A stretch of 22,983 nucleotides of DNA from a virus. Shown here in pieces: positions 5,313 to 11,272 of the stretch; positions within the stretch are counted from its first letter, which is position 1; each line of letters begins with the position of its first letter. The notes under the pieces were generated by a model. It was not told where the DNA came from. It worked only from the letters and a program-made list of their open reading frames with translations, and did not search any database. The stretch is taken from IMG/VR virus record IMGVR_UViG_3300044712_000171, positions 1 through 22,983 of that record. One strand, written 5' to 3'. The position numbers and the translations under genes were made by a program.

Positions 5313-6482
5313 ATGAATAACATATTTTATCTGGATGTATTGGACAACAATATTCCGCTCAGAGATATTGACCTCTATTATGTAGACTTGATTAGGATTC
5401 AACAAACTAATCCTAACATTCCTTTTGAGCACACTCTTAGTGGAAAAGACAAAGACCAATTCAAGATGATGCTAGCCGTCAATGGGACATATTACTCACG
5501 GTTCGATTTAACGAATAACCTGTTTAATCTACATGATAATTTAGCCTTCAACTCCTCGTTTGATATTTTGAATAAGGATCACCGACTAGATTTCAATGAC
5601 ATAACAGATTCATTGGCGGTTGAGTTGTTAGAATATTCCATACAGTTTAACAATGTCTACTTGTTTTGGAGTGGTGGAATAGATTCTACTTTGATATTAA
5701 TTGCTATATTAAAAAATTGGCCTAAAGAATCATTAGATAGATTAACGGTAGTACTCAATCAATATTGCATTGACGAACATCCTGTTCTGTATAACAGCTA
5801 CATTAAGGATAAACTCAAGACAACCAGTGTTAATCTTTTCTTTCTAGGTATCACTAAGTTCAATAACAATGACTTGTATGTTACTGGGAATCACGGAGAT
5901 TGTATTTGTACACCGGGAGTTCATAGTGATTTACTGTGTCAAAAGTATCCAGAATCTCTAAACAAACCCTGGACAAAAAACAAAGATATAATCCTAGATT
6001 ATCTTTCTGCAAATGCAAATATAGATTCAGCCGATATTGCATATCAATATACAGTTGATTCTCTAACCAAATATGACATTCAGGCTGAAACAGTATATGA
6101 TTTCTTATCTTGGATAGAATTTGACAAAGGCTGGTGCGGGGATAGTGTTTATATGGGATGGGTTTACTCAACCTTAGACAATACGGTTAATGCACAAGAG
6201 TTCTTTAACAAGAATGTATTTAGGTGGTTTTCGGATGTTAGGTACCAGCAATGGTCAGTTTCGAAACACACCGATCCAAATTTAAAGTTCAGGAACACAA
6301 GCGAGTCCGTCAAATGGGTATATAAAAAGTATATTTTTGACTTTGACAAAGACCGTGATTATTTCCTGTATAAGAAAAAAGAACAATCCATACCTAAGAA
6401 CAAAAAGTTTGAAGCGAACCCGAGATTGGTCGCAGTAGATACCAGTTACAACTTGTATTATTGTAAACCAGTGGGGCTATGA
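5313..6482 (+). CDS. PP-loop ATP pyrophosphatase (asparagine synthase-like)
   Basis: 389 residues from ATG 5313. The frame is open further upstream but runs through tRNA-Tyr, so the first ATG after the tRNA was chosen. YLFWSGGIDSTLIL (SGGIDS at 120-125) is the PP-loop that binds ATP phosphates in N-type ATP pyrophosphatases such as asparagine synthase and QueC. The N-terminal 110 residues do not show the Cys1 glutaminase domain, so a full AsnB activity is not supported. Proteins like this sit in sugar-modification clusters of phages and bacteria, and here glycosyltransferase and Glf genes follow. The substrate is unknown. Confidence 0.75.
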   Translation: MNNIFYLDVLDNNIPLRDIDLYYVDLIRIQQTNPNIPFEHTLSGKDKDQFKMMLAVNGTYYSRFDLTNNLFNLHDNLAFNSSFDILNKDHRLDFNDITDSLAVELLEYSIQFNNVYLFWSGGIDSTLILIAILKNWPKESLDRLTVVLNQYCIDEHPVLYNSYIKDKLKTTSVNLFFLGITKFNNNDLYVTGNHGDCICTPGVHSDLLCQKYPESLNKPWTKNKDIILDYLSANANIDSADIAYQYTVDSLTKYDIQAETVYDFLSWIEFDKGWCGDSVYMGWVYSTLDNTVNAQEFFNKNVFRWFSDVRYQQWSVSKHTDPNLKFRNTSESVKWVYKKYIFDFDKDRDYFLYKKKEQSIPKNKKFEANPRLVAVDTSYNLYYCKPVGL

Positions 6483-6529
6483 ATTTCTAGTATTTTTAGG
6501 TATCAGTATATGTCATACTAAGTAATAGC

Positions 6530-7330
6530 ATGACCAAATTGCATGTTGTTTTAAGAACTTGTGACACTGCGAGTTTACAATCTAATCGTATCGTTCCTAA
6601 GAATGAATGTATAGTTAGGTGCCTAAACTCGCTAGTTACATCACTTAAAAATTTAAATAGTATGGAGCACACTCTCCATATCATTGATGACAGATCAACC
6701 GATGACACAGTGCAAGCAATTCGCAGAATTGCGCCTAACGCAAGTATTAACTTATTAGGTCAGCGTGATGATTCACAACTGAATCCAAAGCAAAAGTCAC
6801 GGTATAGTGCTAGTAAGGCACTTGAATACATATACAATCTGCCTCAGGACGATTTAGTTTATCTTGTAGAAGATGACTATCTACATTATCCTGATAGCAT
6901 GGAACGAATGATTGAAGCCTATCAGTATTTTGATAGGTATCTTCCAAACGTTGACGTTGGTATATTCACTCAGGACTTTCCTGAGTTGTACGCACATCCT
7001 AGAAATCTGCACAACGATACATATTTCAGAGAATGCTATGTGTTTCCTGGACCAGATAGATATTATAGGACAACGTGGTATACGCATGAGAGTTTCATGA
7101 TTCCAACAAGCGTCATGCACAAGTACAGAATGTTTTTTGATGCATTACTCACGATCGGCGATGAACCTCATCTTTGGGAAGGTAACACAATAAGTAACGT
7201 TTGGGCACAACCCGATGTTACTATGTTGATGCCTATGCGTACATTAGCAATTCATGTAAGCAAGACGGAAGACATTCCATTCTATAACAATGATTTTGAA
7301 ATGTTATGGGAACAAAACAAAATATCTTAA
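6530..7330 (+). CDS. GT2-family glycosyltransferase
   Basis: 266 residues. The N-terminal nucleotide-sugar fold begins LHVVLRTCD. IIDDRSTDDT (51-60) and the metal-binding VEDDYLH (113-119) are the hallmarks of GT-A, family 2 transferases. No membrane segment is seen. It overlaps the next gene (UDP-galactopyranose mutase) by 25 bp, so they are co-translated. The pairing suggests transfer of galactofuranose or a related sugar onto a surface glycan, but the acceptor is unknown. Confidence 0.82.
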   Translation: MTKLHVVLRTCDTASLQSNRIVPKNECIVRCLNSLVTSLKNLNSMEHTLHIIDDRSTDDTVQAIRRIAPNASINLLGQRDDSQLNPKQKSRYSASKALEYIYNLPQDDLVYLVEDDYLHYPDSMERMIEAYQYFDRYLPNVDVGIFTQDFPELYAHPRNLHNDTYFRECYVFPGPDRYYRTTWYTHESFMIPTSVMHKYRMFFDALLTIGDEPHLWEGNTISNVWAQPDVTMLMPMRTLAIHVSKTEDIPFYNNDFEMLWEQNKIS

Positions 7331-8322
7331 TCGTTGGCGCAGGATTCGCTGGCGCAACTGTTGCACGTGAGTTAGCAGTTAATGGTTGTAAAGTTACAGT
7401 TATTGACCAACGCAATCACATAGGTGGCAACGCATACGATTATATCAACGAACACGGCATATTGATTCACAAGTATGGAACACATATTTTTCATACTCAC
7501 AATGAAGTCGTATTTAAATGGGTAAGTCAATTCACTGATTGGGTTGAATACAAACACAAAGTAAAGGCTATGTTACATGACGGTACGTTAGTGACATTTC
7601 CTCCAACATATACGTTTGTAGAACAATATGGATTGAACTATGTCAAAGATACATTCTATGTACCCTACACTAAAAAAATGTGGGGCATAGACCTTCAGGA
7701 CATAGATGACAGTGTAATTCGCAGAGTGTCCATTCGTGAGGATGACACTGATTTATACTTTCCCAATGACACATATCAGTATATGCCTGCAAATGGCTAT
7801 ACGAAAATGTTTGAAAGAATTCTTGACCATGATAACATCACGGTCAAACTGAATACAAAATTTGATAGGTCTATAGAGTCCGAATACAGTCATGTATTCA
7901 ATTCGATGCCTATTGATGTTTATTACGATTACTGTTACGGTGAGTTGCCGTATAGGTCTATCAAGTTTACAACAGTAGACTTGCCCATGCCAAAGTTGTT
8001 TGATTATCCTGTTATCAACTTTACGCACAACGGACCTAATACTAGAATCACTGAATGGAAGAATCTACCTAATCACGGTATGAATGATTCTGTTACATCA
8101 GTAACGTATGAGACTCCTTGTGATTACAAGGACAATGATTACGAAAGATATTATCCTGTTAAGGATAGTGATGGTGTCAATCGTGCTAAATACAAACAGT
8201 ATGCAAACATAAAGAACGACAAAGTTACTTTTATAGGACGTTGCGGAATGTATGTCTACATTGACATGCACCAAGCAATATCTTCAAGTTTGTATATTGC
8301 CCACAGATACATATCTCCTTAG
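7306..8322 (+). CDS. glf: UDP-galactopyranose mutase
   Basis: 338 residues. It converts UDP-galactopyranose to UDP-galactofuranose with reduced FAD. The dinucleotide-binding GAGFAG (11-16), DQRNHIGGNAYD (34-45) and GTHIFHT segment are diagnostic, and VPYTKKMWG is a conserved block of Glf. Length is slightly below the usual 360-390. It starts inside the glycosyltransferase gene and its TAG overlaps tRNA-Trp. The enzyme would supply UDP-Galf to the upstream transferase and so modify the infected cell surface, or decorate the virion. Confidence 0.93.
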   Translation: MGTKQNILIVGAGFAGATVARELAVNGCKVTVIDQRNHIGGNAYDYINEHGILIHKYGTHIFHTHNEVVFKWVSQFTDWVEYKHKVKAMLHDGTLVTFPPTYTFVEQYGLNYVKDTFYVPYTKKMWGIDLQDIDDSVIRRVSIREDDTDLYFPNDTYQYMPANGYTKMFERILDHDNITVKLNTKFDRSIESEYSHVFNSMPIDVYYDYCYGELPYRSIKFTTVDLPMPKLFDYPVINFTHNGPNTRITEWKNLPNHGMNDSVTSVTYETPCDYKDNDYERYYPVKDSDGVNRAKYKQYANIKNDKVTFIGRCGMYVYIDMHQAISSSLYIAHRYISP

Positions 8323-8386
8323 TGTAATGGCAGCATACCGGTCTCCAAAACCGTTGGTGAGGGTTCGAATCCTTCAGGGGATGCCA
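8313..8386 (+). tRNA. tRNA-Trp(CCA)
   Basis: Acceptor ATCTCCT/AGGGGAT, anticodon stem CCGGT/ACCGT (C27-T43 mismatch), loop CTCCAAA (CCA), T loop TTCGAAT, CCA encoded. It starts ten bases inside the end of glf. Relevant to the UGA in the release-factor gene at 15691, since Trp tRNA is the usual UGA misreader. Confidence 0.92.
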
Positions 8387-8392
8387 AGTTTT

Positions 8393-8453
8393 AGGATGCG
8401 TTCAGCAACTTATATGCATTTGACTTTTAATCAAAAACGCAAAAAAGCATCCT
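8393..8453 (+). ncRNA. Y-like RNA 1, carries a Lys(UUU) anticodon arm
   Basis: Closing stem AGGATGC (8393-8399) with GCATCCT (8447-8453), then GTC. The 5' strand is followed by GTTCAGCAAC, shared with five other elements. The body is TTTGA-CTTTTAA-TCAAA (8419-8435), with the same loop as the tRNA-Lys at 2856 and a near copy of the anticodon arm of bacterial tRNA-Lys(UUU). GCGTT (8398-8402) could instead pair with AACGC (8436-8440). There is no T arm, D arm or CCA. Probably a small partner of the Ro60-like protein at 14004. Confidence 0.65.
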
Positions 8454-8461
8454 GTCATATT

Positions 8462-8561
8462 GCCCCTATAGCTTAATTGGTAAAGACGCGGCTTTATACT
8501 CCGCCAAAGCAGTGGCCAGATAAGCCACCGTGTGCAGGTTCGAGTCCTGCTAGGGGCACCA
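8462..8561 (+). tRNA. unusual 100-nt tRNA, probably Ile(UAU) with a long variable arm
   Basis: Acceptor GCCCCTA/TAGGGGC is perfect, with T arm GCAGG-TTCGAGT-CCTGC and CCA. Anticodon arm GCGGC-TTTATAC-TCCGC (one C-T mismatch) gives TAT. The variable region contains GTGGC-CAGATAA-GCCAC, a second anticodon-like hairpin (GAT at positions 34-36 if read that way). Alternatively that second hairpin is the real anticodon arm and the first is an insertion between D arm and anticodon arm. Ile tRNAs are normally class I, so either reading is odd. Confidence 0.75.
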
Positions 8562-8585
8562 AATCCAGCAGTAGACTCCGTAAAT

Positions 8586-8593
8586 GATAAATA
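8586..8593 (+). promoter_or_regulatory. T4-type late promoter motif GATAAATA
   Basis: 16 nt before ATG 8610, with ACGGAGA as ribosome site between. Confidence 0.65.
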
Positions 8594-8609
8594 CATTACG
8601 GAGACTACT

Positions 8610-9119
8610 ATGCCAAATCAATGGACTAAAGCTAAACAAACTGGAATTCCTTATGTAATTAAGGACGAGACCAGAAAGAAATTCAGTGAACACACAAAAA
8701 GTTTGAACAAGGAACGATGGAGTGATCCTGAAAACAAAGTCAAGCAATCACGGTCAATGAAAAAGGCTGTAGAAAAGTTTCCTGAATCGTATACTTCTTC
8801 CAATAGAGGAAGAACAAAACAGATTGAATACAATGGACTCAAGTTTCAAGGTAACTGGGAACTTGAGTTCTACAAATGGTGTGTGAATAATAACATTCCA
8901 TGCGAACGAAACACAGAAGGTTTCAGTTACACGTGGAATGGTGATAGGACATATTTTCCTGATTTCTACTTACCCGACCAAGATGTGTATGTAGAAGTTA
9001 AAGGATATCAGACTGAAAGAGATTTAGCAAAATGGAATCAGTTTCCCAAGAAGTTGCTAAAAATTCTGAAAGATGATATAATTCAGATTCAACAAAACAA
9101 GTTTAGTTTGAATTGTTAA
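8610..9119 (+). CDS. PD-(D/E)XK-type homing endonuclease
   Basis: 169 residues from ATG 8610, chosen because the frame upstream runs through a tRNA and a ribosome site fits here. The N-terminal half is basic and NUMOD-like (DETRKKFSEHTKS). The C-terminal half has the catalytic pattern of Vsr/PD-(D/E)XK nucleases: GLKFQGNWELEFYKWC, then TYFPDFYLPD and VYVEVKGYQ (the E-x-K strand). Phage enzymes of this build (I-Bth0305I/I-TslI-like) act as homing nucleases. The gene lies tightly between two tRNAs with its own late promoter. Confidence 0.75.
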   Translation: MPNQWTKAKQTGIPYVIKDETRKKFSEHTKSLNKERWSDPENKVKQSRSMKKAVEKFPESYTSSNRGRTKQIEYNGLKFQGNWELEFYKWCVNNNIPCERNTEGFSYTWNGDRTYFPDFYLPDQDVYVEVKGYQTERDLAKWNQFPKKLLKILKDDIIQIQQNKFSLNC

Positions 9120-9123
9120 AGAT

Positions 9124-9198
9124 GCGCCTATAGCTTAATGGTAAAGCAGCGGTCTCATAAACCGTTGAGTCTTGGTTCAATTCCAAGTGGGCGCACCA
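9124..9198 (+). tRNA. tRNA-Met(CAU), or Ile(CAU) if modified
   Basis: Acceptor GCGCCTA/TGGGCGC, D stem GCTT/AAGC, anticodon stem GCGGT/ACCGT, loop CTCATAA (CAT), T loop TTCAATT, CCA encoded. It has a G1-C72 pair and is not initiator-like. Whether it is elongator Met or lysidine-modified Ile cannot be told from sequence. Confidence 0.92.
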
Positions 9199-9363
9199 TT
9201 ATAATGAGTTGATAAACTCTTTGGCAGTCTCTTGGTCTGTAAAGAACTTCATCTCCATGTAATGAGTGTATAGGTCGTATACTAGGATGTAACATTCTGT
9301 GTTTTCATTCATTGATAAATGAATGTGTAACCCGGTTTTTGTGATAGCATCGTAAGTGTACAT
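9199..9363 (-). CDS. 54-residue protein of unknown function, minus strand
   Basis: The only convincing minus-strand gene in the window. The start codon is the complement of 9361-9363 and the stop the complement of 9199-9201. The protein begins MYTYDAITKTGLHIHLSMNE and continues through YILVYDLYTHYMEMKFF to ETAKEFINSL. This alternation of beta-strand and helix looks like a real small fold. The stop abuts the CCA end of tRNA-Met, so the two are convergent. A late motif lies five bases upstream of the start. No family recognised. Confidence 0.65.
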   Translation of the reverse strand: MYTYDAITKTGLHIHLSMNENTECYILVYDLYTHYMEMKFFTDQETAKEFINSL

Positions 9364-9368
9364 AAATA

Positions 9369-9376
9369 TATTTATT
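9369..9376 (-). promoter_or_regulatory. T4-type late promoter motif AATAAATA, minus strand
   Basis: It drives the small minus-strand gene, with its ATG five bases downstream and no ribosome site. It lies in the gap between that gene and tRNA-Gly. Confidence 0.5.
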
Positions 9377-9450
9377 GCGGGTGTCGTAAAATGGTATTAC
9401 CTTAGCCTTCCAAGCTAAAGTCGTGGGTTCGATTCCCATCGCCCGCTCCA
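9377..9450 (+). tRNA. tRNA-Gly(UCC)
   Basis: Acceptor GCGGGTG/CGCCCGC, anticodon stem TTAGC/GCTAA, loop CTTCCAA (TCC), T loop TTCGATT, CCA encoded. Confidence 0.95.
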
Positions 9451-9482
9451 ATAGATAGTTTCAGATAGTTATCCAAAACAGT

Positions 9483-9510
9483 TTGAAACAAATACAAGGT
9501 CTGATACAAT
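9483..9510 (+). promoter_or_regulatory. sigma70-like promoter with palindrome
   Basis: TTGAAA (9483-9488), 16-bp spacer, TACAAT (9505-9510), followed by CAATACATGTATTG across the start site. Confidence 0.75.
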
Positions 9511-9521
9511 ACATGTATTGA

Positions 9522-9551
9522 CAGTGAGAAATCACTGATTGTTCTTTAAAA
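9522..9551 (+). promoter_or_regulatory. boxB/boxA-like antitermination leader, copy 4
   Basis: Hairpin CAGTGA-GAAA-TCACTG (9522-9537, perfect) and GTTCTTTAAAA (9541-9551). tRNA-Leu follows 18 bases later. Confidence 0.7.
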
Positions 9552-9569
9552 AGTTGTTCGTTAGTTTAT

Positions 9570-9654
9570 GCCCAGGTGGCGAAATTGGTAGACGCCCTGG
9601 TCTTAGAAGCCAGTGTCGAAAGGCGTGTCGGTTCGAGTCCGACCCTGGGCACCA
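9570..9654 (+). tRNA. tRNA-Leu(UAG)
   Basis: Class II. Acceptor GCCCAGG/CCTGGGC, anticodon stem CTGGT/GCCAG, loop CTTAGAA (TAG), variable arm, T arm GTCGG-TTCGAGT-CCGAC, CCA encoded. The flanks TAGTTTAT (9562-9569) and ATAAACTA (9654-9661) pair and extend the acceptor stem, probably a processing stalk. Confidence 0.95.
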
Positions 9655-9659
9655 TAAAC

Positions 9660-9807
9660 TAGTGTACTTGGTTTAATATATTAATTAAATCTTTAAATAC
9701 ATCTGCCAGACTCCGGTGTTCGTATGGTTGCAAACGTACAAATACTATGATAATTCTACAATAGAATAAGAATTATCTCTTTACAGTCTGCCAACCCAAG
9801 TACACTA
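9660..9807 (+). ncRNA. structured RNA closed by a perfect 12-bp stem
   Basis: TAGTGTACTTGG (9660-9671) pairs with CCAAGTACACTA (9796-9807). Inside are GATAATTCT/AGAATTATC (9 bp) and GTATG-GTTGCAAA-CGTAC. The latter loop contains TTGCAAA, the anticodon loop of tRNA-Cys, but in an eight-base loop. It is co-transcribed with tRNA-Leu. Function unknown. Confidence 0.5.
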
Positions 9808-9814
9808 ATTTATG

Positions 9815-9992
9815 GTTATAGTATAGTACATTCTTGTCAAATATAGGGGACTCAACTTGCCCACGTAGTCTTAGGGTTTGAACTTAACGGTTACCTTTGA
9901 CGAGTGCTACATCTCAGAGGTTCGAAACTCTGATTACGGTGTACTACAAAGCTACAAGACTTGACAATCTTGGGAATGTACTGTACTATAAC
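9815..9992 (+). ncRNA. tRNA-derived structured RNA with a 19-bp closing stem
   Basis: GTTATAGTATAGTACATTC (9815-9833) pairs with 9974-9992 with one G-U, extended by TTGTCAA/TTGACAA inside. The body contains a T-arm-like hairpin CAGAG-GTTCGAAA-CTCTG, but no matching acceptor, anticodon arm or CCA could be folded. Probably a decayed or mimic tRNA. Confidence 0.45.
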
Positions 9993-10031
9993 TATAAGTA
10001 GACACCAAATCATTTATTTTCTTGTGTTTAG

Positions 10032-10039
10032 TATAAATA
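10032..10039 (+). promoter_or_regulatory. T4 consensus late promoter TATAAATA
   Basis: Exact T4 late consensus, 17 nt before ATG 10057, with GAGGAG (10045-10050) as ribosome site. Confidence 0.7.
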
Positions 10040-10056
10040 GATATGAGGAGATAGCT

Positions 10057-10473
10057 ATGAAATTGGTAGAAGAATGGATCAAAGAATCTAGGGAAAGCAG
10101 AACACAACACTTAGACCTTACTGAACCTTGTATTGAGCGAGGCGGAAACAGTACAGTTCATCGCGGTGTTTTAGCACAATACCTAGATACAAACTTGCCC
10201 AGTAAAGTTGATTTGTGTCATGCTTGTCATAATGACAAGTGTTCAAATCCAAAGCATCTTTATTGGGGCACAAGAAAAGAAAATGTGCAAGATGCAAAAG
10301 ATAATGGTACTTGGAAGAGCCCTTGGCATGCTCAAGTCGAGAAGTATGGTTACGAAGAAGCCTGTAAGCGTCAAAGCAGAATAGGCAACAGTAACGGTAC
10401 TGGTAATAAAGGCAAACCCAAGACTGATGAACATAAACAGAATATTTCTCGCAGTTTGCAGGGAAATAAGTAA
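10057..10473 (+). CDS. HNH homing endonuclease (CHxCHND type)
   Basis: 138 residues from ATG 10057, which has a clear GAGGAG and late promoter; a longer in-frame start at 9961 lies inside the upstream structured RNA and is not used. The core CHACHNDKCSNPKHLYWGTR, followed by ENVQDAKDNGT, is the HNH_3/pectin-lyase-like phage homing motif. The C-terminal KGKPKTDEHKQNISRSL is a NUMOD3-like DNA-binding repeat. It sits between an RNA element and tRNA-Leu(UAA). Confidence 0.87.
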   Translation: MKLVEEWIKESRESRTQHLDLTEPCIERGGNSTVHRGVLAQYLDTNLPSKVDLCHACHNDKCSNPKHLYWGTRKENVQDAKDNGTWKSPWHAQVEKYGYEEACKRQSRIGNSNGTGNKGKPKTDEHKQNISRSLQGNK

Positions 10474-10480
10474 GAATAAT

Positions 10481-10565
10481 GCGAGTGTGGTGGAATCGGC
10501 ATACACACAAGACTTAAAATCTTGCACCGTAAGGTTTGAGGGTTCAAGTCCCTCCACTCGCACCA
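10481..10565 (+). tRNA. tRNA-Leu(UAA)
   Basis: Class II. Acceptor GCGAGTG/CACTCGC, stem CAAGA/TCTTG, loop CTTAAAA (TAA), variable arm ACCGTAAGGT, T loop TTCAAGT, CCA encoded. Confidence 0.95.
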
Positions 10566-10567
10566 AT

Positions 10568-10575
10568 GATAAATA
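10568..10575 (+). promoter_or_regulatory. T4-type late promoter motif GATAAATA
   Basis: Eight bases before ATG 10584, with no ribosome site, so a very short leader is predicted. Confidence 0.45.
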
Positions 10576-10583
10576 ATGTTACT

Positions 10584-10757
10584 ATGCAATTAAAAATTTA
10601 CATCAACGAAAAAATTTGGAAAACAGTGACATTAGAAACTGAAACCTACGAACCTAACGATTATTGGCCAGTCATTGCTGCCGAAAAAGAACAAGGTTTG
10701 TTAGCAGATTTCAACCTAGACTCTGGTATGAAAGTAGAGTTTAGGCGAGTGAATTAA
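10584..10757 (+). CDS. 57-residue protein of unknown function
   Basis: It begins MQLKIYINEKIWKTVTLETE and ends MKVEFRRVN, with beta-strand-like alternation and acidic character. An alternative in-frame ATG at 10566 overlaps the CCA of the preceding tRNA and the late motif, so 10584 is preferred. The stop is followed after one base by tRNA-Leu(CAA). No family recognised. Confidence 0.6.
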   Translation: MQLKIYINEKIWKTVTLETETYEPNDYWPVIAAEKEQGLLADFNLDSGMKVEFRRVN

Positions 10758-10758
10758 T

Positions 10759-10835
10759 GCCCTTGTGATGGAATTGGTATACGTGTCGGATTCAAAATCC
10801 GAATTTTGGGAGTTCGACTCTCCCCGGGGGCACCA
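10759..10835 (+). tRNA. tRNA-Leu(CAA) without a long variable arm
   Basis: Acceptor GCCCTTG/CGGGGGC (two G-U), Leu-like D loop GAATTGGTATA, stem TCGGA/TCCGA with loop TTCAAAA (CAA), T arm GGGAG-TTCGACT-CTCCC, CCA encoded. Only about six bases (ATTTTG) stand where Leu tRNAs normally have a class II arm, giving 77 nt in total. Confidence 0.88.
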
Positions 10836-10840
10836 CTTTT

Positions 10841-10951
10841 GGGATACATACAGCAAACTACATCAAACGATGTGTTACTGGTTCGAGTCCAGTATTACGC
10901 TTCATGCGTGATTAGCCAAATGGTAAAGGCATTCGTCAAGAAACGTATCCC
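10841..10951 (+). ncRNA. Y-like RNA 3 with a permuted tRNA domain (YrlA-like)
   Basis: Closing stem GGGATAC (10841-10847) with GTATCCC (10945-10951), then GTTT. The shared ATACAGCAAAC follows the 5' strand. Then come hairpin ACATC-AAAC-GATGT, T arm ACTGG-TTCGAGT-CCAGT (10877-10893), a 7-bp acceptor-like stem ATTACGC/GCGTGAT closed by TTCAT, and a Gln-type D arm GCC/GGC (10915-10930). TTCGT (10932-10936) could alternatively pair with ACGAT as an anticodon-like stem. T arm, closed acceptor and D arm in this order is the tRNA mimicry described for bacterial YrlA RNAs. Confidence 0.75.
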
Positions 10952-10961
10952 GTTTAATTAT

Positions 10962-11037
10962 TGCGGAGTGGAGAAGTGGTATCTCATGAGTCTCATAAGC
11001 TCAGGGTCGGTGGTTCGATTCCATCCTCTCGCAACCA
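10962..11037 (+). tRNA. tRNA-Met(CAU) with a bulged acceptor stem
   Basis: D stem GAGA/TCTC, anticodon stem TGAGT/GCTCA, loop CTCATAA (CAT), T arm GGTGG-TTCGATT-CCATC, CCA encoded. Acceptor TGCGGAG pairs with CTC-CGCA only if one T is bulged out on the 3' strand. Otherwise complete. Confidence 0.82.
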
Positions 11038-11049
11038 GTTTTGACCGTT

Positions 11050-11164
11050 AGGTTCTTTTCAGCAATTTTTATAATCTTTCTGAAAAAAAGAGGGTCCGGG
11101 TTCGAATCCCGGCACTAGGTTGGTCGCTAGTGTAGTGTAATGGCAGCACGAAAAAAGAGAACCT
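11050..11164 (+). ncRNA. Y-like RNA 4, permuted tRNA-Phe mimic
   Basis: Closing stem AGGTTCT (11050-11056) with AGAACCT (11158-11164), then GTT. The shared TTTCAGCAA is followed 18 nt after the stem by a complete Phe anticodon arm TCTTT-CTGAAAA-AAAGA (GAA). Then come GGGT, T arm CCGGG-TTCGAAT-CCCGG, acceptor-like CACTAG/CTAGTG with a short loop, and D arm GTGT-AATGGCA-GCAC. Every arm of a tRNA is present, but the chain is opened between D arm and anticodon arm and the acceptor end is closed, so it cannot be charged. Strong candidate for a Ro60-bound tRNA mimic. Confidence 0.78.
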
Positions 11165-11187
11165 GTTATAATTCAAGTAAATATCTA

Positions 11188-11256
11188 CGCGGGAAATCAG
11201 GTGATAGGTCAGTCTCATAAGCTCGGCCCAGAGGTTCGAATCCTTACCCGCAACCA
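11188..11256 (+). tRNA. degenerate initiator-like tRNA (CAU)
   Basis: It begins CGCGGGA and ends CCCGCA-A-CCA, so it has the C1-A72 mismatch of initiator tRNA. The loop is CTCATAA (CAT) and the T loop TTCGAAT. The anticodon stem TCAGT/GCTCG has a C-C mismatch and two wobbles and lacks the three G-C pairs of real initiators. The D stem is short, and the molecule is about 69 nt with weak T and acceptor pairing at the junction. Possibly a decaying tRNA-fMet. Confidence 0.65.
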
Positions 11257-11272
11257 ACAATATTAGGAAATC

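Noticed and set aside
8393-8453. Armless tRNA as in some mitochondria
   Set aside because: The closing stem resembles an acceptor, but there is no CCA, the next bases are GTC, and the CAGCAA motif is shared with elements that contain separate acceptor stems.
9836-9970. Complete tRNA around the T-arm-like hairpin
   Set aside because: No acceptor strand, anticodon arm or CCA could be found on either strand.
10841-11164. Permuted tRNA genes with a group I intron
   Set aside because: The elements are only 111-115 nt, far below the size of a group I intron, and no intron core is present. The Y RNA-type architecture explains the permutation better.
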